A DNA stretch of 64,000 nt from Rebecca billardiae RCC1528 (GCA_965240325.2 OZ251224.1:744001-808000), one strand, 5' to 3'. Positions 10,375 to 21,383 are shown, counted from the stretch's first letter. Notes: generated by a model from the sequence alone, not told the origin. Made by a program: numbers and translations.

Positions 10375-11659
10375 GACCGCGTTCCGCGGTCCTTTTCTGC
10401 ATAGAATCAACGCAGTTGGGGGCCCGCGGTGGCCGTGCAATCGCGGCTCTCCGCCGTAGTGGCAGTTCGCCAGTTGAAGTCGGTTCTGAGATGACTGAAG
10501 CTATATTAGTCCGACCGTCGCCCTGCCTGCGCGACCGCGAGACTCATTCACACTTCACACAATCACAGCAGCGGACCTGAGACCGCACCCGGCACCGGTC
10601 GTCAAATCGGACGTCCGTCTGACAACTAGCTGCCAAATGTCCAACTGGCTGATCAGCTCGGATCCGACCCGTCCGCGATCGTGCCATCGGCATCGGAATT
10701 ACTACTAGTAGCTGCCAAACTGTGTCCAACTCTGGCTGATCAGCTCGGATCCGACCCGTCCGCGATCGTGCCGAGTGAGTCGTGCCGCGGAGCTCGGAGT
10801 ACTGAAGGAGTCGGGTGTGACAGCAGGGTGCTTTAGCGCTGCGGCCCGTGCCAGCCAACGACCAGACGTACTCTGGCCACTTGACCCGTTGCACGGGTGA
10901 GTGACCGTACGCCCTGCCTAGTGCCTACCGCGCGCGCCGCGCGACCGGCGACTCGGGGTGATGGAGAGCGGATGGCGACAGCAGCAGCAGTCCTCATGAA
11001 GACGATGAAACTGGCGGCACGGGTGCACGAGGTGGCAGGCGAAAGCGCGCCGACGAGACCGCATTTGACACACCTGAGCCGCACGCGCGTGCCGTCGCCG
11101 AGCTGCGAGCGCTGCAAACGCGCAACCGTACCGCGCGCGCCACGACGGCGCGGCACTAGCTGATGCAGGCCGTACTGCCGGCACTGCTTCTGCGATCATG
11201 CGCCACGGTCGCAGCTGACTGCGTGAGCAGCAAGCGGGAGGCGGGTCCGGAGGCACGTGCAGGCGCCGTCCCGCATATCCGCCATCGCCCATCGTGCCGG
11301 GGCACGTCACCTCCGACGATCCGGATGTGGCCCAGTCCGGACGTCACGCGATCCGGGAAGACGAGTACGATTCGCTCGTAACGAACCGTTACACTAATGT
11401 CACGTCCAGCTGACGTCCAGATCGCACTTTACTTAAGGGAATCAGCTGGGCGCGGTTTTTTTTGGCCTGATAGACCTCTCAGTGCGATCTCAAAAACTCG
11501 AAACTCGGTCTCCGCCAGCCCTAAAAATCGCCCCCCGTCCCTTTTTTTCCGCCGCCCCCCGTCCCTTTTTTCTTGACGATCAAAGATCTTTTTGAAACGT
11601 GGTTCGGGCCCGCTGGTGCGGGCTCCACGCTGCGCGCTCCGCCCTGCACCGCGGGCCAT
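10375..11659 (+). mobile_element. Dispersed repeat element, copy 1 (1.28 kb)
   Basis: Starts with the hairpin GACCGCGTTCCGCGGTC (7-bp arms, TTC loop) followed by a pyrimidine-rich stretch, and ends in CACCGCGGGCCAT. It matches 37285-38622 along nearly its whole length, apart from small indels. The 3' section is T-rich (GGTTTTTTTTGG, GATCTTTTTGAAACG) and recurs inverted at 44174-44360. Both full copies carry a small ORF (here 10897-11163) whose core has ATAAAVLMKTMKLAARVHEV; it stays open in both copies despite indels. I see no transposase or reverse transcriptase, so it is probably non-autonomous. Class unknown. Confidence 0.6.
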
Positions 11660-11804
11660 CAGGCGCATCTGGGTCAACCAGGTCCCCTGTGAGTCAGCTG
11701 CGCCGCCCATCTCACAAATGGGCCTCAACCGAGCGCGCTGACGCCCTGGCCGCCTAGAGGGCGGGCCCGGGTCAGAGCCCCACGTTGTGGGTTGTGTGGC
11801 AGCC

Positions 11805-11809
<5 letters not shown>

Positions 11810-11895
<86 letters not shown>
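11810..11895. repeat. (TA)n microsatellite, about 43 units
   Basis: Perfect alternating TA run. It produces meaningless Ile-Tyr ORFs on both strands. It lies between the repeat element and the decayed ORF. Confidence 0.97.
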
Positions 11896-11897
<2 letters not shown>

Positions 11898-11918
11898 AAC
11901 TTTCTGCTGTCGTCTTGA

Positions 11919-12353
11919 GTGAGCCGCGCGCGGCGCTGGCGCGCCAGACGCGCCCGGTTGGGCAGCGCAGGCACCCTCAGCGGCCAGGGCGACGACTTCC
12001 TCAACGGCCAGGGCGACGATTTCCTCAACGGCAAGGGCGACTACTTCCGCAACTCAGCAAGTCCAAGGCCGCGCACACCGGCCAGGGCGACCCCATCCAC
12101 TAACTGCACCACGGCATCAACTCGAACACGGCCTCGGACCGTCGAGGCGTGCAACTACATGATGACCAAGGCCGGCGACGACTGCAAATACTACAGCGGC
12201 ATCCCTGGGCACCTACTGCCTCCGTGTGATCAGCACCGGCGACGACTACCTCACCCGCGGCCAACGCGCTCACATCCCCCGTCTCCAATCAGTACTTTGA
12301 CAGACGAATCAGGAGAGCCGCGCCCTCGTGCCTGTGTCTTCAAATCATCATAG
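11919..12353 (+). pseudogene. Degenerate ORF with GQGDDFLN repeats
   Basis: Translation shows GQGDDFLN twice and then GKGDYFRN, encoded by a 24-bp tandem repeat, then downstream GDD words (TKAGDDCKYY; in the next frame STGDDYLTRGQ). The Gly/Asp-rich octads superficially resemble calcium-binding RTX nonapeptides, but the period is 8, not 9, and the register is lost by a frameshift near 12210. Best read as the remnant of a low-complexity protein gene or a chance minisatellite. It has no convincing start. Confidence 0.25.
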
Positions 12354-12937
12354 AATTAGTCTCTTGAGATGAGGCTCTCAAACTTCGGGATGTCAATATT
12401 CGCCTGAAATGACCTGGAGTCACGCTGACAAGTTTTGCGCGATTCAAAAATGTCACCTGCTGGAGATATACGACCTCAATCTCGATGCGATCTCGGCAAC
12501 ATTCTAACTAGGGGAGATGCACGATCTCCAAGTTATTGATATCGCTATTTGCTCCAGAATCCGCCAGTCTGCCAGAATCGCACCTGCTAGATATCACATT
12601 TTGGCAGTCTGAAATGGGCACAGGCGGATTCTACACTACCCTGGATAATTAAGCCTTATTAACTACGCCAACTACTATAACTAGTTCGTCCAAGTAAATA
12701 CCCGTGTGACTGAATGACATAGTGATTAGTGACACCGGCGATGCCGTGCTACTACTCCGAAATTCCGTAGAGACTAGAGTGCTGATTTCGCCGCGGGACA
12801 TTCGACGGTGGCCGACTCCCGGGAGCAGTGTAACGGTCGGAGCTCTGACCCCACTATTGACATTGCAGACGATCGAATAGTGAGATGCGCCAGGTCGTCA
12901 TCCGGCGGGCCAGCCGGTGGCACCACAAAGCGGCAAG
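12354..12937. other. AT-richer intergenic region, no gene seen
   Basis: Noticeably less GC-rich than the neighbouring genes. Stops are frequent in all frames. No repeat or RNA gene recognised. Confidence 0.5.
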
Positions 12938-14284
12938 TTAGTCACCAGCACCGGCTGCGTCAGCCCATGCGATCGCCTGGTCGAGCACGGTGAGGCCACG
13001 AGAGACGACTGTCCCGCGCCACGCGGGGTCGCGGGGGTAGAAGCAGTCGCGCACGTGCACGCGGAGTGGATGCATCGCGTCCGGCGCCGGCTGTCTCTGC
13101 GCTCCCGCCTGGCGCAGCAGCGCGCCCTCCGCGCGCAGGGCCGCCAGGACCTTGAGGTTGCTCACCGTGCCAAACTCCTGCGTCACGCAAGCCGCGGCAG
13201 TGCCGATCCGCAGGCCGCGGCGCTCGAGTGCGTCGCGGTAGACGCGAGTCAATGCCTCGACAAAAGTGCCGTACATGGCGTATGCAGTCCCGCCCGAAGC
13301 CGCATCGCGTGAGATCTCGAGGTGGCCGACCTTAGAGGCCCCCTCGCGCGTGCCGTCGCCGCCGAGCATCGCGCACGCTGCGCCGATGCGCGCGGGAGCG
13401 CCCTCAACGGTGTCGCGGTCGTGGACGAGCAGCGTGTCGTATCCGTACGGGCCAAGGCCGGTGTGCACGTCGATGTGCGCCAGGCGGCGTAGGTCGTGCC
13501 CTTTCGCCCGAGAAGACGCGAGCTTCTCGACGAAGGCGCACACCAGCCGGTGCGACTGCTCAAGCTCGCCCTCGCCACCCCAGAAGAGGCCTGGGTGAGC
13601 GCTGCGGCTGGCCTCACCGGGCGTGTAGTGGCCGCCGGCGATCGCCTGCTTGAGGGCGCCAAAGCCGTGCGAGAGGATGGCGAAGCCCGCCTTCAGCAAG
13701 AACTCGACCGTCGGCAGGAAGCGCGCGGGCCGGGCCGGGTTCACCAGCCCGTAGACCTTGTGGTAGAGGGGGAAGGAGAGTCGGCTGAGGGCTGCGAACG
13801 AGAGCGGCTCGGCGGTCTCCGCGACTGTGCCCGCGCCAAGGCCCTCGACGATGCAGTTGCGGTTGAGATCGACACCCCGCTCGTTCCACCGTCGGAATTC
13901 AGCCATGCCATGCGCGTTCACGCCATGCACGAGGACGATGGCGACGTGCTGCTTGGCCGGGCACGCTGTCGCCGCACTCTGCAGGAAGGCGAGCTGCACG
14001 GCGGAGCCAGCGTAGCCCTCGACTCCGTGCACACCCGATGAGTGAAACACGAGCGAGCTCGCGCGAGAGATGTCGCCCAACACGGCCACATCGATCGTGT
14101 AACCAGGGCTGTCTGGTGCGCCGTCCGTACGCGGCGCCCACAGGCCACCAAAGCCCGCGAGGCTGTCGTAGGGCAGAGCGTGCAGCTCGGCACCAGCCGC
14201 GCGCGCCGACTGGCGGAACTTGCCGCGGGCCTCCACCCAAGACTCACTCCACGGCCAGCCGTCGTCCCAGTCGATCGTGCCCAT
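12938..14284 (-). CDS. DUF2817 family protein (M14-like zinc hydrolase fold)
   Basis: 448 residues from MGTIDWDDGWPW; upstream in-frame sequence to 14491 is unlike protein, so this start was chosen. DUF2817 proteins resemble M14 zinc carboxypeptidases/deacylases. Visible signatures are the metal-ligand-like SSGVHGVEGYAGSA (His86 and Glu89), HVAIVLVHGVNAHGMAEFRR, RGVDLNRN, HIDVHTGLGPYG and late TQEFGTVSNL with a Glu in the position expected for the general base. No signal peptide or introns, so a cytosolic enzyme is likely; its substrate is unknown. The protein is complete. Confidence 0.85.
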   Translation of the reverse strand: MGTIDWDDGWPWSESWVEARGKFRQSARAAGAELHALPYDSLAGFGGLWAPRTDGAPDSPGYTIDVAVLGDISRASSLVFHSSGVHGVEGYAGSAVQLAFLQSAATACPAKQHVAIVLVHGVNAHGMAEFRRWNERGVDLNRNCIVEGLGAGTVAETAEPLSFAALSRLSFPLYHKVYGLVNPARPARFLPTVEFLLKAGFAILSHGFGALKQAIAGGHYTPGEASRSAHPGLFWGGEGELEQSHRLVCAFVEKLASSRAKGHDLRRLAHIDVHTGLGPYGYDTLLVHDRDTVEGAPARIGAACAMLGGDGTREGASKVGHLEISRDAASGGTAYAMYGTFVEALTRVYRDALERRGLRIGTAAACVTQEFGTVSNLKVLAALRAEGALLRQAGAQRQPAPDAMHPLRVHVRDCFYPRDPAWRGTVVSRGLTVLDQAIAWADAAGAGD

Positions 14285-14749
14285 GTCGTCGTTGGGGGTG
14301 TATCGATCGGGCGATCGGCGCTGTTGGTTGGCGCCCTCGGGCGGAATTTTCAATTTCCGCGTAGATAGGCAATTTTCCGGGCTTATTCGCCGGTGGATCA
14401 CCGAAAGATTGCATCTCGCCGCTGAGGCGCTGACGACGGGTTGAAAGTGGGCAGACGTCGTCTTACTGTCAGAGTGACGACCTGACGACACGGCCCTGTT
14501 GCCGACTAGGCCTGGGCCACAGTCTCGCCCAGCAGGCTGCCCTGTTGTGGCAGAAATTGGGCGTCGTCAAGTGCCACGCGACACGCGTGGGACCATCAGA
14601 CCAGAAATCAGCCGCCATTGGATTGGTCGAGACTCGAGGTCGGCCTCAGACTTCAGAGCGAATCGTCTTGAGCTCGGCTGCCCTGAGCGCCCCGCGTCCT
14701 GTCGGGCTGTTCAATCGAGTCATGACGCGCCAGACGTGTCGGCCACACG
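14285..14749. other. Intergenic, tandem minus-strand genes
   Basis: Upstream flank of DUF2817 and 3' flank of the Ariadne gene. I see no supported gene. Several overlapping short ORFs on both strands lack protein character. Confidence 0.45.
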
Positions 14750-16436
14750 TCATGCGCTTGAGGACTGCGTCTCCTGGCGGTAGGCCTCGACCGCATTGAA
14801 GAGGTTGGCCAACCTCTTCTTGCTCATCTGCTGGTGGTGTATTACGAGCTTTCTCTCGATCTCCTCCACCGGCTTCTCCATCTCGGCGGACAGGTCCTCG
14901 GTCGACATCTCGAGGTCGCGCTGCGCCATCTCGAAGAGCTCCTTGTGGTTGGACTGCGCGAGGTAGAAGGCATACACGTACGTGTACTGCAGCGCGTGGC
15001 GACATTTCAGCAGCCACTCGGTCGCCTGCGCGCGAAGGCAAGCGTGGGGTGGGCCGCGGCGTGAGGGGATGAGCTAGAGCGCTGAGCGCACATAACGGCG
15101 CCGCGCCGCGCCGTCGCCTTGGCCGGGCGCGCGGCGTGGGGCCGGCCCGCACCTCCTTGAGGTACTGCACATCGAGCCACGTGTTCGACCCGAGCTGCTG
15201 CATCTCGTCGATCTTCTCGTCCATATCCGTCCGCGTGTTCTCCTCGAGCTTGAGCGAGTTGTGGTGGTTGATGTAGCGCGTGTAGTAGTGGAGGTAGCGC
15301 TCAAGCGCCGCGCGGCTCTGGTTCTTCTTGGACGAATCGTCCTCCTCGGTCTCCTTGTACTTGTTGCACGTGTAGAAGTTGCCTGCGCGCGGGGGGGCGC
15401 GCAACCGATGGCGAAGGCGCCGCGTCAGTGGCGGAGCCGAAGGCCCACCCACGACCGCCGCGCGCGCGCGCGCGCTCGCATGCTCGCGCGGCTGCGCACC
15501 CGAGTGATCCTTCCAGGGCCCCGTGCACACCCAGCACCACTCATGCGAGCACTTCTTGCACGTCATGTGGTTGCAGCCGCCGTTCTTCTCGATGGCGGTC
15601 TTGCACTCAGGGCAGGTGCGCGTGTTCGCCTGCAGCCAGTTGAACGTCTCGCTGTCGTCCTTGCACTTGATGAGCCAGTGCCTCAGCTGCTCGCACGTCG
15701 CGGGCGAGTGGTCGTCGTTGCGGCACGCGAAGCAGAAAGCCTCGCCGCACGCGCACACGACGCGATGCGCGCCGCTGAGCGGCAGCGCGTCGGCTCTATG
15801 CGCCATGTAGATGGCGCGCTCGCACGTGGGCGCAGGGCACCACTCGAGCCGCGGGTTGTCGTCCACGTACGAGCGCTCGACGTATTGCCTGTACTTACCC
15901 ACCTGCGCCTCTGTCGCAAGCGCCTCCACGATCGCGTCGGTCACGAGCATGGAGCACTTCTCGCTCGGGCAGCGCGCGCAGATGCAGCCGGGGCCCTCGT
16001 CCTCGATCTTGTGCGCGATGTACTGGCTGTAACACGAGGTGCACGCGCGGTGGCCGCAGCCTAGCGCCGAGAAGGCCGTCACCGGCTCGAGGCAGATCGG
16101 GCAGCGAAATGGCTCATTCGCGTTCTCCTTGATCGTCGGCGGCTGCTCGCACACGCCCGCCTTGGACAAGACGCCCTCGGGGTTCTCGAAGTACGCGTTC
16201 ACCACTTTCTCGCAGTCCCACTTGTACGCCCGTAGCAGCACCGGCACGTCCACCTTCGGGAGGCGCTCGGCCACGCGCTGCACATCGTCTGCCCGCATAC
16301 GCCGCAGCTCGCCGATGTCGACGCACCGAAACGGCTCAGGCGGCGGCCCTGGAGAGGGCGGGTCGTCAAAATCGTCGAAGTCCTCGCTTCCGTCGTCCTC
16401 CGACTCGTAGTCGCTGCTCATCTCCATGTCATCCAT
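14750..16436 (-). CDS. ARIH1: Ariadne-type RBR E3 ubiquitin ligase
   Basis: Three exons: 15500-16436, 15153-15382 and 14750-15025; introns 15383-15499 and 15026-15152, both GT-AG. The product is 480 residues. An acidic N-terminus (YESEDDGSEDFDDFDD) precedes a UBA-like region (LLRAYKWDCEKVVNAYFENPE). RING1 opens CPICLEPVTAFSALGCGH, the IBR follows (LEWCPAPTC, CACGEAFCFAC), and RING2 reads CPECKTAIEKNGGCNHMTC with the thioester-forming Cys in GGCNH. The Ariadne C-terminal helical domain appears only after splicing (GNFYTCNKYKE; LKE joined to ATEWLLKCRHALQYTYVYAFYL). It should transfer ubiquitin from an E2 to substrate via its own Cys. It is 148 bp head-to-head with the S49 peptidase gene. The exact paralogue name is uncertain. 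Confidence 0.92.
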
Positions 16437-16583
16437 CGCACCGCGCGGCCGCCCGCCAAGCGTCCAAGGCGGCCTGACCAGTCCACTTGCGAAGTCGCCT
16501 ACCCGCAATGCAATCGTCGAAATACCAATCGTCCGGCATGTGAGTACTGTCATTATCGAGGCCGCGACACGGCGACAGCCGCG

Positions 16584-18317
16584 ATGGCAGCCCGCGCGTC
16601 ATCAAGGCTGCTGCCGTGGGCAGCAGCTACCAGGCGTGGCTTGTCCTCTGCACAGACAAAGGCGAAGACGGCGGGTCCGATTGACAGCCGCGTGCGGCTG
16701 CTCGCTCAGCATCTCACTGAGGACAAGCCTCCGCCCAGCTCCGTGGACTGGCGAATCGTCGGCGGTGGGGGTGCCGTTGGCGGGACGGGGCTTGGCCTGC
16801 TCGCATACGCACATGCTGACATCCTCTTCCAGCCGAGCGCCATCGGTGTTGCCCTGATCGGTGCTGGTGGTGCCCTCGCGGCGTACGGAGCGGGCTGGTT
16901 CGGCAAGAAGCCCGAGAACAATAAGGCCTCACAGGCGAGTGGGGGGCGGCCGCCTCAGTACACGTTCAAATTGCTCAATCCTCAGGTCCGATTCGGCGGC
17001 GAGCAGAAGGCGCTGCAGCAGCTTTGTGGGGGCGACGGCAGCTTCCCCGAGGACATCGAGGAGCTTCTCGACGCGGTGCGCGCGAAGGACAAGACCGCTC
17101 GCGAAAGTGCGCTGAAGGCGCGGCATGCAGAGCTGCGCGCACGCGTCCAGGCCCTGGCCAAGCCGACAGACACGGGAGCCACCGACGCCGAGGGCGCTGA
17201 CGGGGCAGCCGCCGCGCCGCCGACCACTCAACCCGCAGACACGGTCTCCGAGCCCGTCCTCGCGGCGACCGACATCGTGCGGCAGCTCAACCCCCGACTC
17301 TTCGTGCTCGAGTACGTCGACCCGCCGCGCGCGCCTGCCTCGGCACGGCGCGGAAGCCCGCTCCGCGATTTGCGGACGCCTGCCGAGCGCTTTGGCGACG
17401 AGGTGAGCCTTCTCCTCGAGTGCGCATCGCGGTACGACGAGGCCCTTATCCGGGTCACCTCGCCCGGCGGGCGCGTCTCCGAGTTCGGCCTCGCCGCCTC
17501 GCACCTCCTCCGGCTGAAGGACGCGGGCATCCGCACGACGGTCGCGGTCGACACGATCGCAGCCAGCGGCGGGTACATGCTGGCGTGCTGCGCCGACCGC
17601 ATCGTCGCCGCGCCGTTCGCCTTCATCGGATCGATCGGAGTCGTCGCCGAGCTGCCCAACGTCCACCGCGCGCTCTCGCGCGTTGACATCGACTACCTGC
17701 TCTTCACCGCCGGCAAATACAAGCGCACCGTCACCGTGTTTGGCGAGAACACGGACGAGGCCAAGGCCAAGTTCCAGAAGGACATTGATGAGATCCATGA
17801 CGCCTTCAAGGCGCACGTGGCGGACGGGCGTGGTGCTCACCTCGGCGACGTGGATGACGTCGCGACGGGGGAGGCGTGGCTCGCGCTGCGCGCCAAGGAG
17901 CGCGGCCTGGTCGACGAGCTGTGCACGGCAGCAGCGGTCATCGAGCAGAAGTCAGCTGCCGGGTACGACGTGCTCGAGGTGCGGCGGAAGCTGCGCGTGC
18001 ACTCGCTGCTCGAGCGGCTGATCATGACGGCATCGAGCGCTGAGACGACCGTGCGTGAGCTCGTGGCGACCGTGGGCAGCGCCTTCGCGCCTGGACGTGC
18101 GCTCGCATCGGGCTTTGCAAGTGGTGACGACGGCATGATCGCCAGCTCGGCTCATCGCATTCGCGAGCTGGACAATGTCGCTGCCGTGCGGTCGGGTGTC
18201 GCTGCGGCGGAGGCCGGGCACGATGCTGCCAGCGCCTTGGGCCGTGCCCTGCCACCCTTGCTCCAGGGCTCGGAGATGTTGGCGGCGGGCCGGCGCAACG
18301 GTGGCGGCACTGCCTAG
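16584..18317 (+). CDS. S49-family serine peptidase (SohB-like), organellar
   Basis: 577 residues, single exon. The N-terminus (MAARASSRLLPWAAATRRGLSS) looks like a mitochondrial or plastid presequence. Glycine-rich hydrophobic segments (about 58-105) could span a membrane. The S49 domain begins about residue 237 (RLFVLEYVDPP). It contains the nucleophile Ser328 in TIAASGGYMLACCADRIVA, FIGSIGVVAELPN, and the general-base Lys380 in GKYKRTVTVFGENTDEAK, the SohB/SppA Ser-Lys dyad. Downstream HLGDVDDVATGEAW and GLVDELC are also family features. Likely role: membrane-associated cleavage of signal peptides or membrane-protein fragments in an organelle. The C-terminal 100 residues are variable. Confidence 0.9.
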   Translation: MAARASSRLLPWAAATRRGLSSAQTKAKTAGPIDSRVRLLAQHLTEDKPPPSSVDWRIVGGGGAVGGTGLGLLAYAHADILFQPSAIGVALIGAGGALAAYGAGWFGKKPENNKASQASGGRPPQYTFKLLNPQVRFGGEQKALQQLCGGDGSFPEDIEELLDAVRAKDKTARESALKARHAELRARVQALAKPTDTGATDAEGADGAAAAPPTTQPADTVSEPVLAATDIVRQLNPRLFVLEYVDPPRAPASARRGSPLRDLRTPAERFGDEVSLLLECASRYDEALIRVTSPGGRVSEFGLAASHLLRLKDAGIRTTVAVDTIAASGGYMLACCADRIVAAPFAFIGSIGVVAELPNVHRALSRVDIDYLLFTAGKYKRTVTVFGENTDEAKAKFQKDIDEIHDAFKAHVADGRGAHLGDVDDVATGEAWLALRAKERGLVDELCTAAAVIEQKSAAGYDVLEVRRKLRVHSLLERLIMTASSAETTVRELVATVGSAFAPGRALASGFASGDDGMIASSAHRIRELDNVAAVRSGVAAAEAGHDAASALGRALPPLLQGSEMLAAGRRNGGGTA

Positions 18318-18596
18318 GCATCGCCGAAGGCCGGGAGCACGAGACTGATTGAGTGATCTCAGAGAGTCACACCATTGTGTGACAGCAGCCGGGTAAGACG
18401 CTATACCTCGTGGTTACTAATGACTAAATGCGCTGCTGGCCTGCGCACGTCACTAATCCGGCGTCCGCGCGAAGAGTACCGCGACACACACGGACTCACA
18501 CAACGGTCACACACTGAAACACACACACACACTCACACAAACACACACCGCCACCAGTACACAGTCACACTCAATCAGTCAATAACTCATCAAGCC

Positions 18597-18980
18597 TGTT
18601 GACGATCATCGCTTCGCCGTCCAGTTCGACATCAGCAGCAGCACTGCGCCAAGTTTAGTTATTATTCCCACTTTGGTATTTTGCACCTTTTGGACACGCA
18701 CATCGGACATCCAGCAAAGTTCACGTCCGAACAGTCACACGCTTCACTTTCGTCTTTCGATTTTATTCATGCATCGTCTTTGTCGATTACCTTATTGGGC
18801 TCCAAGTTTTGCCCAGCAATTTAATCGTCACGACTTTCCAGCTTCGATCTTATGCTTCGATTTCTTTCTCGTACTTCATTTCAATTTGTTCGGTCTTTCT
18901 CTCGGGTATGCCTATTATACCCGAGCTCTCGACCTTGCCGAAGGACCTCCCTATTTGATTCGGTCAAGAAGCTTCCGCCG
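18597..18980. other. Low-GC, T-rich island of possible foreign or organellar origin
   Basis: Base composition drops sharply relative to the flanks and the plus strand is rich in T. Stops interrupt all frames except one plus-strand ORF (18673-19029) without recognisable domains. I could not match it to a plastid or mitochondrial gene by eye. Confidence 0.35.
18901..18925. other. Perfect 9-bp inverted repeat (hairpin)
   Basis: CTCGGGTAT, a 7-nt loop, then ATACCCGAG. Lies inside the low-GC island. Confidence 0.7.
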
Positions 18981-19853
18981 GACAATTCCTACGGCGTCAC
19001 TCGTACATGTATTGGCACAATCAGACTGAGACTCGCTGCTGGCATGACAATCAGTCTCAGACTCGCTGCTGGCCTGATCGACGCCATGATGCATGCAACA
19101 CTATGTACTACGTCCTGACATTAGCAGCTACTACTGTACTACTCAAACTCCGTCAGAGTAGTAGTGCGCTCTAGTTAGTCAAGATAGTCATCACTAGACG
19201 GCTGACGCCGCATCATATTCAGACTCCACGGGTACTGTCGTCATGCTAAGAGCCCGTCGGAGGCTTCATGGCCGAACACTGCTAGCTTATACAGTTACGT
19301 ACTGAAGACACCGGGCCACCGCCAGAGTGTCTGTGACTGTTCAGGACGTGTATCAGAAGGGGGATCCTGGCCCCTCCTTGGCAGTAGTTACTCAGTTGCC
19401 AATCTTGATCTGCGCCGGTCGCACGAGGACGTGAACGTGGACGTGAGAGTGGTCGAAAAGTTGAAAGGGAAGCTCTCACTCATGCTCGCGCGCTCGTATG
19501 GACGCGCCGACCTGCCTACTTCACGCCCCGGTGACCCGGCCAGCGGGCTGGGGCCTTGGATCGCGGTGGGACGGGCGTCGGGCATGTTGAGAATGCGTCC
19601 CTCCGAGCTTTACAGCTTGCTCAGAGAAAGACTCAGAAAGTTTGAAAGACGTGGTCATCAGCTCGCGTCTGGAATTCCCTGCTTATTCTAGTACAACGAG
19701 TGGTCGTATTAATCAGCGAGTATGACAGTTCAAGCAGAGCACTTTACGTACGTACTACTACTACTCTCAGAAGTCCAAACGTCGTAGGCGCCCCGCGTCA
19801 CCTTACGTCAGCCGTCGTCGTGTTCGCCGAGGACCCCCCTCGCGCGAGCAAGC

Positions 19854-21383
19854 ATGCACCCAGGCACGTCGATGAGCTCGCTCCCCGTCGAGGGCCGCCG
19901 GGTCCTTGCGGACGTGCACGCGTGCTTTCTCGCGAGCGCCTGCCTCGTGCTGGGACTGAGCGGGCTCATCTTCGGCTACGACATTGGCGTGATCTCGGGC
20001 GCCCTCCCGCACCTGACGGATGAGTTCTCGCTCTCACCGATGCAGCAGGGAACCGTGGTGAGCCTCTTGGCCCTCGGCTCGATGTTCGCTGGCCCGATTG
20101 GCGGCTACGTCTGTGATCGCATCGGCCGCAAGCCGACCATCTTCGTGCAGAATCTTCTCTTCGCGAGCGGCACCTTGTGCGTGGTGCTCGCCCGCAGTGT
20201 CTCCATGCTGTGCCTTGGGCGCGTGCTGATGGGCGGCGGCTCCGCGTTCTCAGCCGTGGCGAGCTTGTCGTACCTGTGCGAGCTGTCCCCCCTGGAGATC
20301 CGCGGCATCGTGACCTCGGCGTACGAGATGCTCGTCGTGACAGGCATCCTGCTGGCGTGGGTTGCCGACTACGTGTTCGTGGGCGCGTCCGCGAGCTGGC
20401 GCTGGATGTTCGGCACCATCTTGGTCGCCATCGTCGTCCAGACCGTCACCGTGCTCTTGCTCCCGGAGAGTCCGCGTTGGCTTCTGCTCAAAGGGTACGA
20501 GAAGGAGGGCGCAGCCGTTCTTCAGCGGCTGTACCACACCCCCGCGGTCGCTGAGCACGAGCTCAGTCTGCTGCGCGCAGAGCTGAAGGAGGACATGGCC
20601 GTCGACGCGGCTGCGCATGGCACCGGAACCGCGGTTGCCCAACCGCTGGAGCCAATGGCTGAGCTCTGGGCCTGGCGGGCCCCCGCACTGCTCGCGCTGA
20701 TGGTCGCTCTTTTCATGCAGATGTCCGGCGGCGTCGCGGTTCGCAACTACGCGGGCTCGATCCTGGTGCAGGCCGGCTTTGGCCCGCTTGCTGTCGGCAG
20801 GATGCTTCTCTCGCTCGGAGTCATCAAGGTGCTGTGCACCGCACTGGCGATCGCGATCGTGGATATCGTCGGTCGCCGTGTGCTCATGCTCATCGGTGTG
20901 GGTATGATGACTGCAGGTATGGGGGTACTTGGCGTCAGCCTGGGCGGTGGCATCCCATTCCTCGCCAGCGCGGGCCCGCTCATCGGCTGCGCGCTGGTGA
21001 TCGCCGGCTACTCGTACAGCTTTGGCCCATTGGCGTGGCTGCTGTGGGCGGAGATCTTCCCGACCGGGCACCGCGGCGCCATGATCGGCCTCTCCAGCTT
21101 TTTCTCGAATGCCATCATGTTCCTGAACAATCTCTTCCAGCCCCTCGCGGCGCGCATGGGCCTGGCAGCGCTCTGTGGAGTGTACTGCGCCATCAACGTG
21201 ATCGCCTTTGGCGCGTTCGCGTACCTCTGCGTGGAGACCATGGCAGCCTCCCCGGAGGAGACCCGCGAAAAGCTCGAGCGGCGGCTGCTCATTGGCCAGC
21301 CGGCGCAGGCGGGCCCGCGTCTGTCAGCTGCGCAGAGCTCGCCTGGCTTCGTGCGGCACTCCACCTCTCAGCTGCTCTTCTAG
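19854..21383 (+). CDS. MFS sugar porter
   Basis: 509 residues, single exon, about 12 transmembrane helices. Sugar-porter signatures are present: FGYDIGVISGALP in helix 1, GGYVCDRIGRKPT in loop 2-3, GRVLMGGG, the PESPRWLL motif after helix 6, DIVGRR in loop 8-9 and PLAWLLWAEIFPTGHRG in helix 10. This matches proton-coupled hexose/inositol transporters (SP family); substrate and membrane cannot be read from sequence. The central loop (about 230-270) is short and alanine-rich. An AATAAA hexamer lies only a few bases past the stop (21388). Confidence 0.92.
   Translation: MHPGTSMSSLPVEGRRVLADVHACFLASACLVLGLSGLIFGYDIGVISGALPHLTDEFSLSPMQQGTVVSLLALGSMFAGPIGGYVCDRIGRKPTIFVQNLLFASGTLCVVLARSVSMLCLGRVLMGGGSAFSAVASLSYLCELSPLEIRGIVTSAYEMLVVTGILLAWVADYVFVGASASWRWMFGTILVAIVVQTVTVLLLPESPRWLLLKGYEKEGAAVLQRLYHTPAVAEHELSLLRAELKEDMAVDAAAHGTGTAVAQPLEPMAELWAWRAPALLALMVALFMQMSGGVAVRNYAGSILVQAGFGPLAVGRMLLSLGVIKVLCTALAIAIVDIVGRRVLMLIGVGMMTAGMGVLGVSLGGGIPFLASAGPLIGCALVIAGYSYSFGPLAWLLWAEIFPTGHRGAMIGLSSFFSNAIMFLNNLFQPLAARMGLAALCGVYCAINVIAFGAFAYLCVETMAASPEETREKLERRLLIGQPAQAGPRLSAAQSSPGFVRHSTSQLLF

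Larger units (their letters stand above)
18318..19853. other. Gene-free region with simple repeats
   Basis: No supported gene. Contains CA/CACACACA tracts around 18515-18550, a low-GC T-rich block (listed separately) and a short direct repeat of AGACTCGCTGCTGGC near 19030 and 19055. A plus-strand frame at 19431-19691 lacks an ATG start and is not called. Confidence 0.5.

Noticed and set aside
11792-12034. Ile-Tyr repeat ORFs
   Set aside because: Translation of a TA microsatellite; the same occurs at 21594-21883.
11985-12070. RTX calcium-binding repeats
   Set aside because: Period is 8 rather than 9 residues and the GGxGxDxLx consensus is not met.
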